Of a stretch of DNA of 64,000 nt, positions 23,753-31,366 are shown one piece after another; the first letter of the stretch is position 1, and every line of letters starts with the position of its first letter. Origin of the DNA: an uncultured Nitrospirota bacterium. GTDB taxonomy: Bacteria; CG2-30-53-67. The notes under the pieces are model-generated. The model saw only the letters and a list, made by a program, of their open reading frames with translations, made no database searches and was not told the origin of the DNA. The position numbers were made by a program, and so were the translations under genes. The stretch is taken from the NCBI GenBank assembly GCA_947259355.1, contig CAMYMF010000002.1:1-64000 (forward strand). Direction: 5' to 3'.

Positions 23753-26425
23753 ATGGGTACTGCGTCCACGATGAAGATGACAGACGATGCCAGTCGGCTC
23801 TATGGAAATTTCGCCGACCAAACTTTCCCCGAACTTCTGGTGCACCTGCACGGGCTCGGCAAAACGGGGATTCTTTATACCGTCTCGGATCGGGTGAAAA
23901 AGAAGATCTATTTTCAGGATGGTATCCCCACTGGCGCACGCTCCAATATCAAATCGGAACTCATCGGTGAAATGCTTGTCGCCAAGGGGGTGATCTCTCG
24001 AGAGCATCAGCGTTTTGCACTGGAGGCCCATAAGAAGCGGAAAATCAGTTTTGGCGCGGTGCTGGTCCAAGAGGGCGTGATTTTCGCGGAGGAGCTTTTC
24101 GTGCAGGCGAGGCGCCAATTCCTTACGGTGCTGTTCAGCCTTTTTGGCATGCGCAAAGGAAATTACAAGTTTGAAGAGTGTGACCTGCCGTCCGATGGTT
24201 ATTACTACGACGTTGCCTTCTCCAACATGCTGGTTTTCGGTATGCGTCAGATCTCTAATCTGGATACCTTGGAAAACATGGTTGGGGATCGGTCCCAGAT
24301 TCCCACGCCGGGCGACCGGTTTCTCGATTACTCCAAGATCATGTTCACTGTGAAAGAACTCTCCGTGATCAACCAGGTGGATGGGTCGAAGAGCATTGAC
24401 GAAATCGTGCGAGCGTCCGATGTAGAACCACTCACGGTGTTCAAAACCCTGCTGATTTTAATGCATCATGATTTCATCGGTTTCAAACTCGATATGCCTG
24501 AGGACGAAGGCGAGGAAATTGTCGAGTTGGAAGAATCCACAAAACTTTCCTTGGGTTATCAGGAGTATTGTCCCAGCAACCCCACTGAGGAGCAGGCGGT
24601 GGCCGGCAGTGACTTCAAAATCTCTCCCGAAGGGATTCATCCGGCCGGCGAACCCTCGGCCGAGGCAGTAGGGTCACCAGAGGTCAAGCAGGATTTGGAG
24701 CAGGCGGTTTCCGAAGAGACAGTGGTTCCAGAGGCCACGCCCAACGAACCTCCGGAGGAGAGGGTGATCGATTTGGATGCCGAAAATCTCGATGAGGTTT
24801 TGTCCGCCTTTCACGACGGTGTGGAAATCGAGGCAACGGCCAGCGCCGATACGGATGCCCTCTCGCCGGGGAATACACAGGAAGGGGAAAGCCTCCCGGA
24901 GACAGGGACCCTGCCCCTGGAGGCCCGGTCGAACGAGAAGACGGAATCCGACGCGGGTCCCGTAACGAGCGCGTTCAGGGTGCAGCAGCCTGAACACGAG
25001 GATAAGACCGCCCCAGAAGGTTTCGCGGAAGAGCAGCCCCTGCCCCAGTTTGAGGAAGAAGATCTGGGCGACCGCTTCCTGGGGAACCCAGAGCAGGAGA
25101 GCACCACAAGCCCCGTTGGCGAAGACGACGGTGAACAGACCAGTGCCGTGGATCCCCAGGAGCCCCTGCCCCAGTTTGAGGAAGAAGATCTGGGCGACCG
25201 CTTCCTGGGGAACCCAGAGCAGGAGAGCACCACAAACCCCGTTGGCGAAGACGACGGTGAACAGACCAGTGCCGTGGATCCTCAGGAGCCCCAGATGGCA
25301 CCGCCGACGGGGTCCGCATCCGTCAAGGCGCCGCCCCCCCCTGCCTTAGAGGCTGAGGCCGAGACCGGGAGTGATCCCAACACAGGGTTGCCATGGGACG
25401 CGTCGCCGGCCGACCAGGGTGACAGCCCAGCTCCCCAGTGGACCGACGCTGCGGATGAAAGGCCGGTAGGACAGGACGCTGCCACGGCCACGGCGGACGC
25501 GGATGGGCCCTCTCCCTTTCTCGCTGATCCCGGTCCTGCAAGGTATGTCGATGAAGCCGAGGCGACAGAGCAAGCCGGCGCGGAGCCGTCCGTGATTGAT
25601 AGGGGCGCCGCCTCGGAGTCCGGGCCTCCCGCACAACGGAAACGCTCTCCCGCGTTCGCCCTGCTGCTGGTCCTGGTCGTTGGCGGGGGTATTTTCGCAT
25701 GGACACCCTGGCGCACGGATCTCCAGGACTGGGTGTTCACACGACTCGGCCAAAGTGGCAACGGCGCAGTGCAACCTGCGGCGAATCCAACGGTTGAGAT
25801 CCCTGTGGGCACGGACCTCCCGGTGGCTGACGGCCCTGTGTCCAATGAAAATGAAGCGGCCGTGGCGGTGTCGGCCAACACCGTGGAAACCGATGATGTT
25901 GGAGCGTCTGAGGCGTCTGGGATCGACGAGGGGGCGGCCACAACAGAAGACGCGCGCCGAGCGTCCGGGGCCTCGGAGGGAGCAACGGCTGCACAGCAAT
26001 TGCCGGAGGCCGGGGACGCCCAGGCAGGTGCCGATTTGGAGGGCGTACCGTCGGAGAATCCCGCACTGGCTGCCGCTGCAGCTCTCTACCCTGTGGAAGA
26101 CTGGTGGTCGCAAATGCAGGCATGGACGGCTCGGGTCAGAGAACTGCCGAGATCCAAGTTTACCATTCAGGTGCAGATCACTGAGAACATCGATTTCGTC
26201 TGGGAGGATCTAAAGCAGCTTCTGCCTGAGCACGATGCCATGGTGTTGCGCTACCGAATCAAGGACTGGGCGGCCTATACCCTCATTGTCGGTATTTACG
26301 ACAGCCGTGCCCAGGGGATGGAAGCCTTGCAGACGCTGCCGCCGGAGATCCTCCGTCTCGGGCCTCTGGTCAAAACGATGGCCACGATTCAGAAGGGCTT
26401 AGTGGAGCCTGTCGCAAACCCCTGA
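23753..26425 (+). CDS. DUF4388 protein with acidic linker, TM helix and SPOR-like C-terminus
   Basis: 890 residues. Start ATG at 23753 has GAGGG upstream; a GTG at 23741 and an ATG at 23771 are alternatives. Residues about 12-135 form a DUF4388 (PATAN-like) domain (LYGNFADQTFPELLVHLHGL; IYFQDGIPTGARSNI). Next comes a helical winged-helix-like segment (ELSVINQVDGSKSIDEIV). A 350-residue Glu/Pro/Ala-rich linker follows, containing two nearly identical 42-residue repeats. One helix (FALLLVLVVGGGIFAW, near residue 640) is followed by a second linker and a C-terminal 90-residue SPOR-like domain (FTIQVQITENIDFVWEDLKQ; YTLIVGIYDSRAQGMEAL). The same layout recurs in the protein at 32361. A cytoplasmic DUF4388 with a periplasmic peptidoglycan-binding end is inferred. 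No enzyme motif is seen. Confidence 0.82.
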   Translation: MGTASTMKMTDDASRLYGNFADQTFPELLVHLHGLGKTGILYTVSDRVKKKIYFQDGIPTGARSNIKSELIGEMLVAKGVISREHQRFALEAHKKRKISFGAVLVQEGVIFAEELFVQARRQFLTVLFSLFGMRKGNYKFEECDLPSDGYYYDVAFSNMLVFGMRQISNLDTLENMVGDRSQIPTPGDRFLDYSKIMFTVKELSVINQVDGSKSIDEIVRASDVEPLTVFKTLLILMHHDFIGFKLDMPEDEGEEIVELEESTKLSLGYQEYCPSNPTEEQAVAGSDFKISPEGIHPAGEPSAEAVGSPEVKQDLEQAVSEETVVPEATPNEPPEERVIDLDAENLDEVLSAFHDGVEIEATASADTDALSPGNTQEGESLPETGTLPLEARSNEKTESDAGPVTSAFRVQQPEHEDKTAPEGFAEEQPLPQFEEEDLGDRFLGNPEQESTTSPVGEDDGEQTSAVDPQEPLPQFEEEDLGDRFLGNPEQESTTNPVGEDDGEQTSAVDPQEPQMAPPTGSASVKAPPPPALEAEAETGSDPNTGLPWDASPADQGDSPAPQWTDAADERPVGQDAATATADADGPSPFLADPGPARYVDEAEATEQAGAEPSVIDRGAASESGPPAQRKRSPAFALLLVLVVGGGIFAWTPWRTDLQDWVFTRLGQSGNGAVQPAANPTVEIPVGTDLPVADGPVSNENEAAVAVSANTVETDDVGASEASGIDEGAATTEDARRASGASEGATAAQQLPEAGDAQAGADLEGVPSENPALAAAAALYPVEDWWSQMQAWTARVRELPRSKFTIQVQITENIDFVWEDLKQLLPEHDAMVLRYRIKDWAAYTLIVGIYDSRAQGMEALQTLPPEILRLGPLVKTMATIQKGLVEPVANP
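25036..25287 (+). repeat. Two tandem 126-bp direct repeats inside the DUF4388 gene
   Basis: Copy 1 is 25036-25161 and copy 2 is 25162-25287. They differ at only two visible positions (AGC/AAC in the middle, CCC/CCT near the end). Each encodes 42 residues starting PLPQFEEEDLGDRFLGNPEQ. The near identity at synonymous sites indicates a recent in-frame duplication. Confidence 0.92.
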
Positions 26426-26461
26426 AGGGCGGTGTCCCTTACGGCGGCCGGTTGTTTTTGG

Positions 26462-27088
26462 TCAGCCTTTGGCGCTGCCTCGCTCTTTCTGGAAAAGAAA
26501 TTCCCGGAAGCGGCTCTTGTGGTAATAAGATCTGACGATGTCGTAGGATGTGAAGAGCTTCATGATTTCCCGATTGGCGTAGTGGTGCGGGCGGGGGCGA
26601 AATTCAGATAGCGGCTCATGGAGCACCCAGAGATCGTCGGTGATTTTGTGCCGTAGCACCTGCTTCATCGTTGGACTGCTTTGGGCATCGAAAAGAGCCA
26701 GAATCATGCCGCCCGGCTTCAGCAGACGCAACAACCTCCGCACAAGCGTCGCTGCGTCCTCCGGTTCGATGAAGTCCAGAATGTCCCAGCAGAGTACCCC
26801 GTCAAAAGACGACGCCGGATATTGGAGGTAATCCCCGTCTGGCCGGAGCCCTCTTTTTGCCGGGACCTGATCCCGCAGGAAGTCTTCGACAAAAACCTTG
26901 AATCCATGCTTTCCAAAATATCCGATATTGGAGCCGAGTCCGGGACCCATATCGAGCAGAGTCGGTCGCTCCGAGCGTGAGGCCAGAGCAATGAGTGTCG
27001 GCAGGGTCCGCAGAGGTGTCTTGAGCCTGCGTTCGCCTTTGGACCCTTCGTGGCGATGCGTGGATTTTAGCAGCGGCGTCCAGATCAT
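26462..27088 (-). CDS. SAM-dependent class I methyltransferase
   Basis: 208 residues. The SAM-binding motif is LLDMGPGLGSNIGYFG, with the acidic end of strand 2 in VFVEDFL. Motif II is SFDGVLCWDILDFIEPEDA, and the post-motif LLRLLKPGGMILALFDAQ is typical of Methyltransf_11 enzymes. The C-terminal part (REIMKLFTSYDIVRSYYHKS) is family-like but gives no substrate. It lies between the DUF4388 gene (convergent, 36 bases apart) and bactofilin, on the same strand as bactofilin with a 67-base gap, so it may be co-transcribed with it. Confidence 0.82.
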   Translation of the reverse strand: MIWTPLLKSTHRHEGSKGERRLKTPLRTLPTLIALASRSERPTLLDMGPGLGSNIGYFGKHGFKVFVEDFLRDQVPAKRGLRPDGDYLQYPASSFDGVLCWDILDFIEPEDAATLVRRLLRLLKPGGMILALFDAQSSPTMKQVLRHKITDDLWVLHEPLSEFRPRPHHYANREIMKLFTSYDIVRSYYHKSRFREFLFQKERGSAKG

Positions 27089-27155
27089 ATTGGCATGCTA
27101 CGCTGTGATGAAGGGCCGTCTGAGAGAATTGCGGTTTTCGTGAGTTGCGTCGATA

Positions 27156-27674
27156 CTATCGGGCGCCAACTTTCTCGTTGACGGAACTGACGGAAACAGA
27201 AGGCTCCGCCTTTTTGTCGCCCTTGCTGTTCTTCTCGACCTTGCTCTTCTCTGAGGCAGTCTGTTTGGAGCTGCCATCCATTTCGACGCTTCCCTTGAAT
27301 CGGGCGCCGTCTTCGATGACGACCCGCGGAGCCGAGATATTGCCGTTCAACTTCCCCGACTTTGCCACCTCGACTTTGTCCTCGGCGTAAACGTTTCCGT
27401 TTACCTCACCCATGATGGTTATGTTCTTTGCAAAGAGTTCCGCCTCAATGCGGCCCTTGGTTCCGATGGTAAGATTGTGGTCTTTCAGATTGATGTTGCC
27501 TTCGACCTTGCCCTCGATGGTCATGTCTTCGTTGCCCGTCAATTCCCCCTTGATCAGGATCGATTGGCCGATGAAGACCGATTTCTTGGCGACACTGTTT
27601 GCCGATGATCCGGCAGCAGCACCCTGCGACTCTTGCTCGGCTTTTCTGAATGCGGAATCTTTTCTTTCAAACAT
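27156..27674 (-). CDS. Bactofilin (polymer-forming cytoskeletal protein)
   Basis: 172 residues. After a polar N-terminal tail the central part (about residues 30-140) is a right-handed beta-helix seen as repeating short hydrophobic strands: IGQSILIKGELTGNEDMTIE, GKVEGNINLKDHNLTIG, IEAELFAKNITIMGEVNGNV, VAKSGKLNGNISAPRVVIED. The C-terminus is Lys/Ser-rich and disordered. Bactofilins polymerise without nucleotide and organise local cell-wall synthesis or polar structures. AGGAG lies upstream of the ATG. The neighbouring proteins with DUF4388 and SPOR-like domains make a shared envelope role conceivable, but that is inference. Confidence 0.92.
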   Translation of the reverse strand: MFERKDSAFRKAEQESQGAAAGSSANSVAKKSVFIGQSILIKGELTGNEDMTIEGKVEGNINLKDHNLTIGTKGRIEAELFAKNITIMGEVNGNVYAEDKVEVAKSGKLNGNISAPRVVIEDGARFKGSVEMDGSSKQTASEKSKVEKNSKGDKKAEPSVSVSSVNEKVGAR

Positions 27675-27825
27675 TGAGGCGTCTCCTGAAAATAAATTTT
27701 AAGAAAGATAAGGATGAGATATGAGATTCTCGGGAGAGATCCCCGTCGACTAGTTCATTGTAACGTAAATGAGAGGCGGATGCAACAGATCTTTCCCAAT
27801 CTTCCACGGTGTTAGGTGATAATTA

Positions 27826-27854
27826 TTGTTCCGTCAGTCTGATTGGTTTATAAT
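27826..27854 (+). promoter_or_regulatory. Sigma-70 promoter for the receiver-GAF gene
   Basis: TTGTTC at 27826-27831, 17-base spacer, perfect TATAAT at 27849-27854. Transcription would start near 27861, leaving a leader of about 245-270 bases. The stretch 27675-28103 otherwise holds the upstream region of bactofilin and the structured element described next. Confidence 0.65.
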
Positions 27855-27856
27855 GA

Positions 27857-27941
27857 GATTAATTCAAGAAAGCCTACCCGATCCGAAAGGACTGGGCTGA
27901 AACGCCGGAGATGCCTCATCGGTCGACCGGCTGCCGAAATC
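27857..27941 (+). promoter_or_regulatory. Candidate structured leader RNA (weak resemblance to GEMM/c-di-GMP-I)
   Basis: Begins right at the predicted start point. A hairpin CCCGATCC/GGACTGGG (27877-27884 with 27889-27896, one mismatch and one wobble) is capped by a GAAA tetraloop. It is followed by an 11-base joint GCTGAAACGCC, a second stem GCCGG (27904-27908) with CCGGC (27927-27931) enclosing GATG-CCT-CATC, and the tail GGCTGCCGAAA. The order CC-stem-GAAA-stem-GG, a joint of the same length ending GCC, and a GCCGAAA-like 3' end parallels the c-di-GMP-I class, but several consensus bases (for example GCAAACC and ACGCAAAGCC) differ. A new or unrelated leader is equally possible. Confidence 0.3.
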
Positions 27942-28103
27942 AAACATGCTAAGAAAGCATTTCGCACATCTCCCGGAATGTTGGCTTTCTTGTTTGCGCC
28001 CCGGAGGCTTTTTCAGTTCTGAGGAGGCCATGCTTCACAGGGTGTTCCCTCTGGACCGCATAATGTTGTCACTCAAATCAGCGTTGATCCCCAAGGAATC
28101 GTC

Positions 28104-29201
28104 ATGACCGGCGGTGGGAGAAGATTTTCAATGGATCCGGCCCGCATCCTGATTGTTGATGATGATCCGAGCATCCGGAGAACGATCCGGGAGGCCCTGG
28201 GGCCACACCCATATCTTGTAGAGGAGGCGGGCGACGGCATCGAGGGGTTGATGAAGGTGATGGCTTTCCGGCCACATCTGGTGGTCCTGGACACGCTCAT
28301 GCCCAAGATGGATGGCATCAAGATGTGTGAGAACCTCCAGCGTGACCAGTCCACGGAGGACATTGCCATCATCATGCTGTCTTCTGAATCGGAGCAGGTC
28401 TGCAGCATGGAGTGTCTGCAGTCCGGTGCCAACGATTTCATTCTCAAACCCGTTGATCCGGGCGATCTGCTTGCCCGGATCGAGAGACAACTGGAGATGA
28501 AGGAGAAGCTCGACCGATTGGCATCGGAAAAGGAAGAGCTGACACTGATCCAGAGACTGGTCCGTGTTCTCTACGAAAAGAAGAGCATGCACGATCTGCT
28601 CTACACGCTGGTGATGCAGATCTCCGATGTGATCGACGTACAGCGTTGCTCTTTTGTGCGGGTGCGGGAAGACGGCAAAACCGGGGTGGTGGAGGCGTCC
28701 AGTGATGATGCAGCCATCCGCAACCTTGAAATCGACCTGGCCAAGTACCCTGAGATTGTCGAGATGCTCAAGACCAAGAAGATTCTCTTTCTCCAGGAGA
28801 TCGGCAAGTCCGACATCATGATCTCTGTGCAAGAGCACGTGGAAGAGATCAAATGTCAGTCCCTGGTTCTTATTCCTGTACTGGAGGAGAATCGCATTGC
28901 CGGCACGCTACTTCTTCGAACGGCGCGACGCAAGACGGCTTTTTCTGCCAAGGAAATCCGCTTTCTCGAGTCCATTACGGAGGCGGCGCGCTCGGCCATC
29001 CTCAACGTGCACGGTTGTGAAGGTCTGGAAGATCAGATCCTGGACGAGGCGTTAGACAATTCCGGTTTCTCAGAAAACTCCGCCTTCGATCATGCTCAGG
29101 TCATGGTGGATGAGTGCTTCCGATTGAAAGAGGAAATCTTGAGTCTCAAGGGTCTCCAGCAGGAGATGCGGGAGCGCCACCGTTCCACCTCCCTTCAGTA
29201 A
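28104..29201 (+). CDS. Response regulator with receiver and GAF domains
   Basis: 365 residues. The receiver spans about residues 12-130: acidic pair VDDDPS, phosphoacceptor Asp in VVLDTLMPKMDG, and Lys in FILKPVDPGDLLARI. A coiled segment (EMKEKLDRLASEKEELTLIQ) links to a GAF domain (about 150-310; DLLYTLVMQISDVIDVQRCS, CQSLVLIPVLEENRIAGTLL). The C-terminus is helical, with no DNA-binding or GGDEF motif. The ATG at 28104 has AAGGA upstream; a second ATG at 28131 just before the receiver also has a ribosome site. No kinase gene is adjacent, so the partner is unknown. It is expressed from a long structured leader. Confidence 0.87.
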   Translation: MTGGGRRFSMDPARILIVDDDPSIRRTIREALGPHPYLVEEAGDGIEGLMKVMAFRPHLVVLDTLMPKMDGIKMCENLQRDQSTEDIAIIMLSSESEQVCSMECLQSGANDFILKPVDPGDLLARIERQLEMKEKLDRLASEKEELTLIQRLVRVLYEKKSMHDLLYTLVMQISDVIDVQRCSFVRVREDGKTGVVEASSDDAAIRNLEIDLAKYPEIVEMLKTKKILFLQEIGKSDIMISVQEHVEEIKCQSLVLIPVLEENRIAGTLLLRTARRKTAFSAKEIRFLESITEAARSAILNVHGCEGLEDQILDEALDNSGFSENSAFDHAQVMVDECFRLKEEILSLKGLQQEMRERHRSTSLQ

Positions 29202-29258
29202 GCGAAACTCCCATCACGTGCTTCCTTTCGCGATCCGATCTACATCGGTACAAATCCC

Positions 29259-29287
29259 TTGACTCCTGGTGGCACGAATTATAATAT
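29259..29287 (+). promoter_or_regulatory. Sigma-70 promoter for nikR
   Basis: TTGACT at 29259-29264 with TAATAT at 29282-29287 (17-base spacer); an overlapping TATAAT at 29280-29285 would give a 15-base spacer. The -10 region lies inside the inverted repeat proposed as NikR operator. Confidence 0.6.
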
Positions 29288-29296
29288 CGTGGTACC
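29268..29296 (+). promoter_or_regulatory. Probable NikR operator over its own promoter
   Basis: Inverted repeat GGTGGCACGA (29268-29277), 9-base AT-rich spacer, TCGTGGTACC (29287-29296): 8 of 10 positions match across the arms. It covers the -10 box of the nikR promoter. NikR proteins bind long dyads of about 28 bases, as at E. coli nikABCDE. Binding here is inference. Confidence 0.55.
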
Positions 29297-29312
29297 AGTC
29301 AGGAGGTCTGAG

Positions 29313-29732
29313 ATGTCAACGTTGATCCGATTCGGCGTCTCCATGGAGGCCGAACTCCTCCAGCGCTTTGACGCGCTCATCGAAGGCAAGGGTTACGACA
29401 GCCGTTCGGAGGCGATACGCGATCTGATACGAGATCATCTCGTGCAGGAGGCGTGGCGGGTCGGTGTTGAGGAAACCGTGGGCACGATAACCTTGGTCTA
29501 CGACCACCACACGCGGGAACTGGCGGATACGCTTACACAGTTGCAGCACCACCATTTCCATTCAATTGTTTCGAGCCTCCATGTGCATATGGATGCGCAC
29601 CACTGCCTGGAGGTTCTCGTGGTCAAGGGCCAGGCGCTTCAGATCAAGCAGGTGGCAGACCGGCTCATAGGCACCCGGGGGGTGAAGCACGGGAAGCTGA
29701 CGTTGACGACCCGCGGCAGGGATCTGGCCTAA
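29313..29732 (+). CDS. nikR: Nickel-responsive ribbon-helix-helix regulator NikR
   Basis: 139 residues. The N-terminal RHH DNA-binding domain opens STLIRFGVSMEAELLQRFD and contains SRSEAIRDLIRDHL. The C-terminal ACT-like metal domain holds the complete nickel set, H79, H90, H92 and C98 (HSIVSSLHVHMDAHHCLEV), with the same spacing as E. coli H76/H87/H89/C95. ATG at 29313 follows AGGAGG; a longer TTG-initiated frame would run into the promoter. An inverted repeat on its own promoter suggests autoregulation. The genes downstream encode a CbiMQO-type metal importer, the expected target pathway. Confidence 0.94.
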   Translation: MSTLIRFGVSMEAELLQRFDALIEGKGYDSRSEAIRDLIRDHLVQEAWRVGVEETVGTITLVYDHHTRELADTLTQLQHHHFHSIVSSLHVHMDAHHCLEVLVVKGQALQIKQVADRLIGTRGVKHGKLTLTTRGRDLA

Positions 29733-30001
29733 ATGGGAGATGGTATGGCGCAAACTTTTGCGAGCGTGGAGAGTACGTCACAGGGGGCATGGACAACAAA
29801 TTGTTCGCTTCCCAATATGGGGATGGGTCTGTAACCATGAAAAACTTTACGCCTCGGCGGTAGCGCCTCCAGGCCCTTAGGCGGTACTCACGACGATGAA
29901 AGATGCACATCCGTGCTCGCCGAGAGGTGTTGAGGGGACGCGTCGCTGCTTTGAGCGCCGCCACGCTATGTGACGTCCAATCTGCACAGGGGGTTGAGTC
30001 C

Positions 30002-30595
30002 ATGCATATTTCGGAGGGAGTGCTCAGTCCTCCGGTGCTGATAGGCGGCTGGGCGGCCACGGGTCTTGTGGGCTGGGCCGCGCTGCGCACGATTGAAGGA
30101 GCGGACCTGCCGAAAATCGCCGTCATGACCTCCGCGTTCTTTGTGGCCTCGCTAATTCACATTCCGCTGGGGCCCGCCAGCGTCCACCTGGTGCTCAATG
30201 GACTGGTCGGGGTGCTTCTGGCTGCGGGTGCGTTTCCGGCAATCTTACTCGGTGTCACCCTCCAGGCCATTCTATTTCAGCACGGCGGGGTGACTGTCAT
30301 CGGAGTGAATGCCCTGCTGATGGGGTTGCCGGCTCTGGCTGCGTCGGCCATGTTCCGGTTGTACAAGCGGATGCCCGTCCGGGGGGGGACAACCCTCTTC
30401 GGTTTTCTCGCGGGCGCAGCTGCCACCCTCCTTTCGGGCCTCCTCCTCGCGATCCTCCTTGCCACTGCAGGGGAGGCTTTCTGGGTGGTGGCGAAGCTTG
30501 GGCTGGCAGCCCATTTGCCGGTCATGGTGATCGAAGGGGCTGTCACAGCGGCGGCCGTCTCTTTTCTGGGCCGGGTCAAGCCGGAGTTGCTCTGA
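30002..30595 (+). CDS. cbiM: Ni/Co ECF importer substrate-specific component (CbiM/NikM)
   Basis: 197 residues. The start MHISEGVLSPP is the conserved metal-binding N-terminus of CbiM/NikM, so the ATG at 30002 is right and the open frame further upstream is not used. About six spans follow (VHLVLNGLVGVLLAAGAFPA, GVNALLMGLPALAASAMF, LFGFLAGAAATLLSGLLLAI), with His in the VHL helix and QHGG contributing. It binds Ni2+ or Co2+ in the membrane; NikR next door favours nickel. 269 bases separate it from nikR. That gap holds a GC-rich inverted arrangement near 29850-29930 and no gene I can support. No cobalamin riboswitch was recognised. Confidence 0.9.
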   Translation: MHISEGVLSPPVLIGGWAATGLVGWAALRTIEGADLPKIAVMTSAFFVASLIHIPLGPASVHLVLNGLVGVLLAAGAFPAILLGVTLQAILFQHGGVTVIGVNALLMGLPALAASAMFRLYKRMPVRGGTTLFGFLAGAAATLLSGLLLAILLATAGEAFWVVAKLGLAAHLPVMVIEGAVTAAAVSFLGRVKPELL

Positions 30596-30619
30596 GGGCT
30601 CACCGGGGAGCGAGATGCC

Positions 30620-31366
30620 GTGCAGGTCTTGAAAGACAAGGTGGGTCCGTCGGATTCGATCTTTCACCGGATGGACCCGAGAGCGAAGCTGGTGGGATTC
30701 ACCCTAGTTCTTGCAGCCATGGCATCGGTCCGCACGCTGCCTGCGGCCATGGCAGCCTTCGGGCTGGCGGGGTGTACGCTTCTTGGTGCCCGGATCCCTC
30801 TCATCATACCGGCGCGGCGCGCGGTGATGGTGGTGCTCTTCCTGAGTCCATTTTTTCTGATTTTGCCATGGACGCATCCCGGCGGTCCATTCATGGGGGT
30901 GCATCAGGCGGCGGTCATTTGCCTGAAAGGGCTTGCCATGGTCCTGACCATCTTTCCCATGTTCGCTACGGCCCCCTTTCACGTTTCCATCAAAGCCCTG
31001 GAACGTCTCAAGCTCTCCCCCCGTTTCGTGACACTGACTCTGCTGACCTACCGGTATCTCGCCTTGTACGCGGCTGAGCTCGAGACGGTGCGGGTCGCCC
31101 TTCGCGCGCGCGGCTTCAGACCCCGGCGCGACCGGCGAACCCTGCGGACACTGGGGTATGTCATCGGCTCGCTTCTCGTCCGCTCCTTTGATCAGACCGA
31201 GCGTCTCTACCAGTCGATGCGAAATCGCGGCTACGCCGGGCATTTCGGAACGCTCTACATGTTCCGGCCTCTTTCCCGTCACGATTGGAGCAAAGCCTTC
31301 TTTCTGACTGTGGCGTCTCTGCTGCTTCTCGTTTTAGACCGATGGGTTGTTGGGAGGAGCGGATGA
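30620..31366 (+). CDS. cbiQ: ECF importer transmembrane coupling protein CbiQ
   Basis: 248 residues. The start is a GTG at 30620. Five or so spans (LVGFTLVLAAMASVRTLPAA, AVMVVLFLSPFFLILPW, AFFLTVASLLLLVLD) and two cytoplasmic coupling helices with the Ala/Asn-Arg-Gly signatures ALRARGF and MRNRGY, which dock the ATPase in EcfT proteins. It forms the importer with CbiM and CbiO. Its stop overlaps the cbiO start (ATGA). No cbiN or nikN gene is present between cbiM and cbiQ. Confidence 0.92.
   Translation: MQVLKDKVGPSDSIFHRMDPRAKLVGFTLVLAAMASVRTLPAAMAAFGLAGCTLLGARIPLIIPARRAVMVVLFLSPFFLILPWTHPGGPFMGVHQAAVICLKGLAMVLTIFPMFATAPFHVSIKALERLKLSPRFVTLTLLTYRYLALYAAELETVRVALRARGFRPRRDRRTLRTLGYVIGSLLVRSFDQTERLYQSMRNRGYAGHFGTLYMFRPLSRHDWSKAFFLTVASLLLLVLDRWVVGRSG

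Noticed and set aside
26426-26461. AAGGG/CCCTT hairpin between the first DUF4388 gene and the methyltransferase as terminator
   Set aside because: Stem of only 5 bp and the T run is 16 bases away; too weak to list.
29733-30001. Cobalamin riboswitch upstream of cbiM
   Set aside because: No B12-box-like sequence; NikR next door points to nickel regulation instead.
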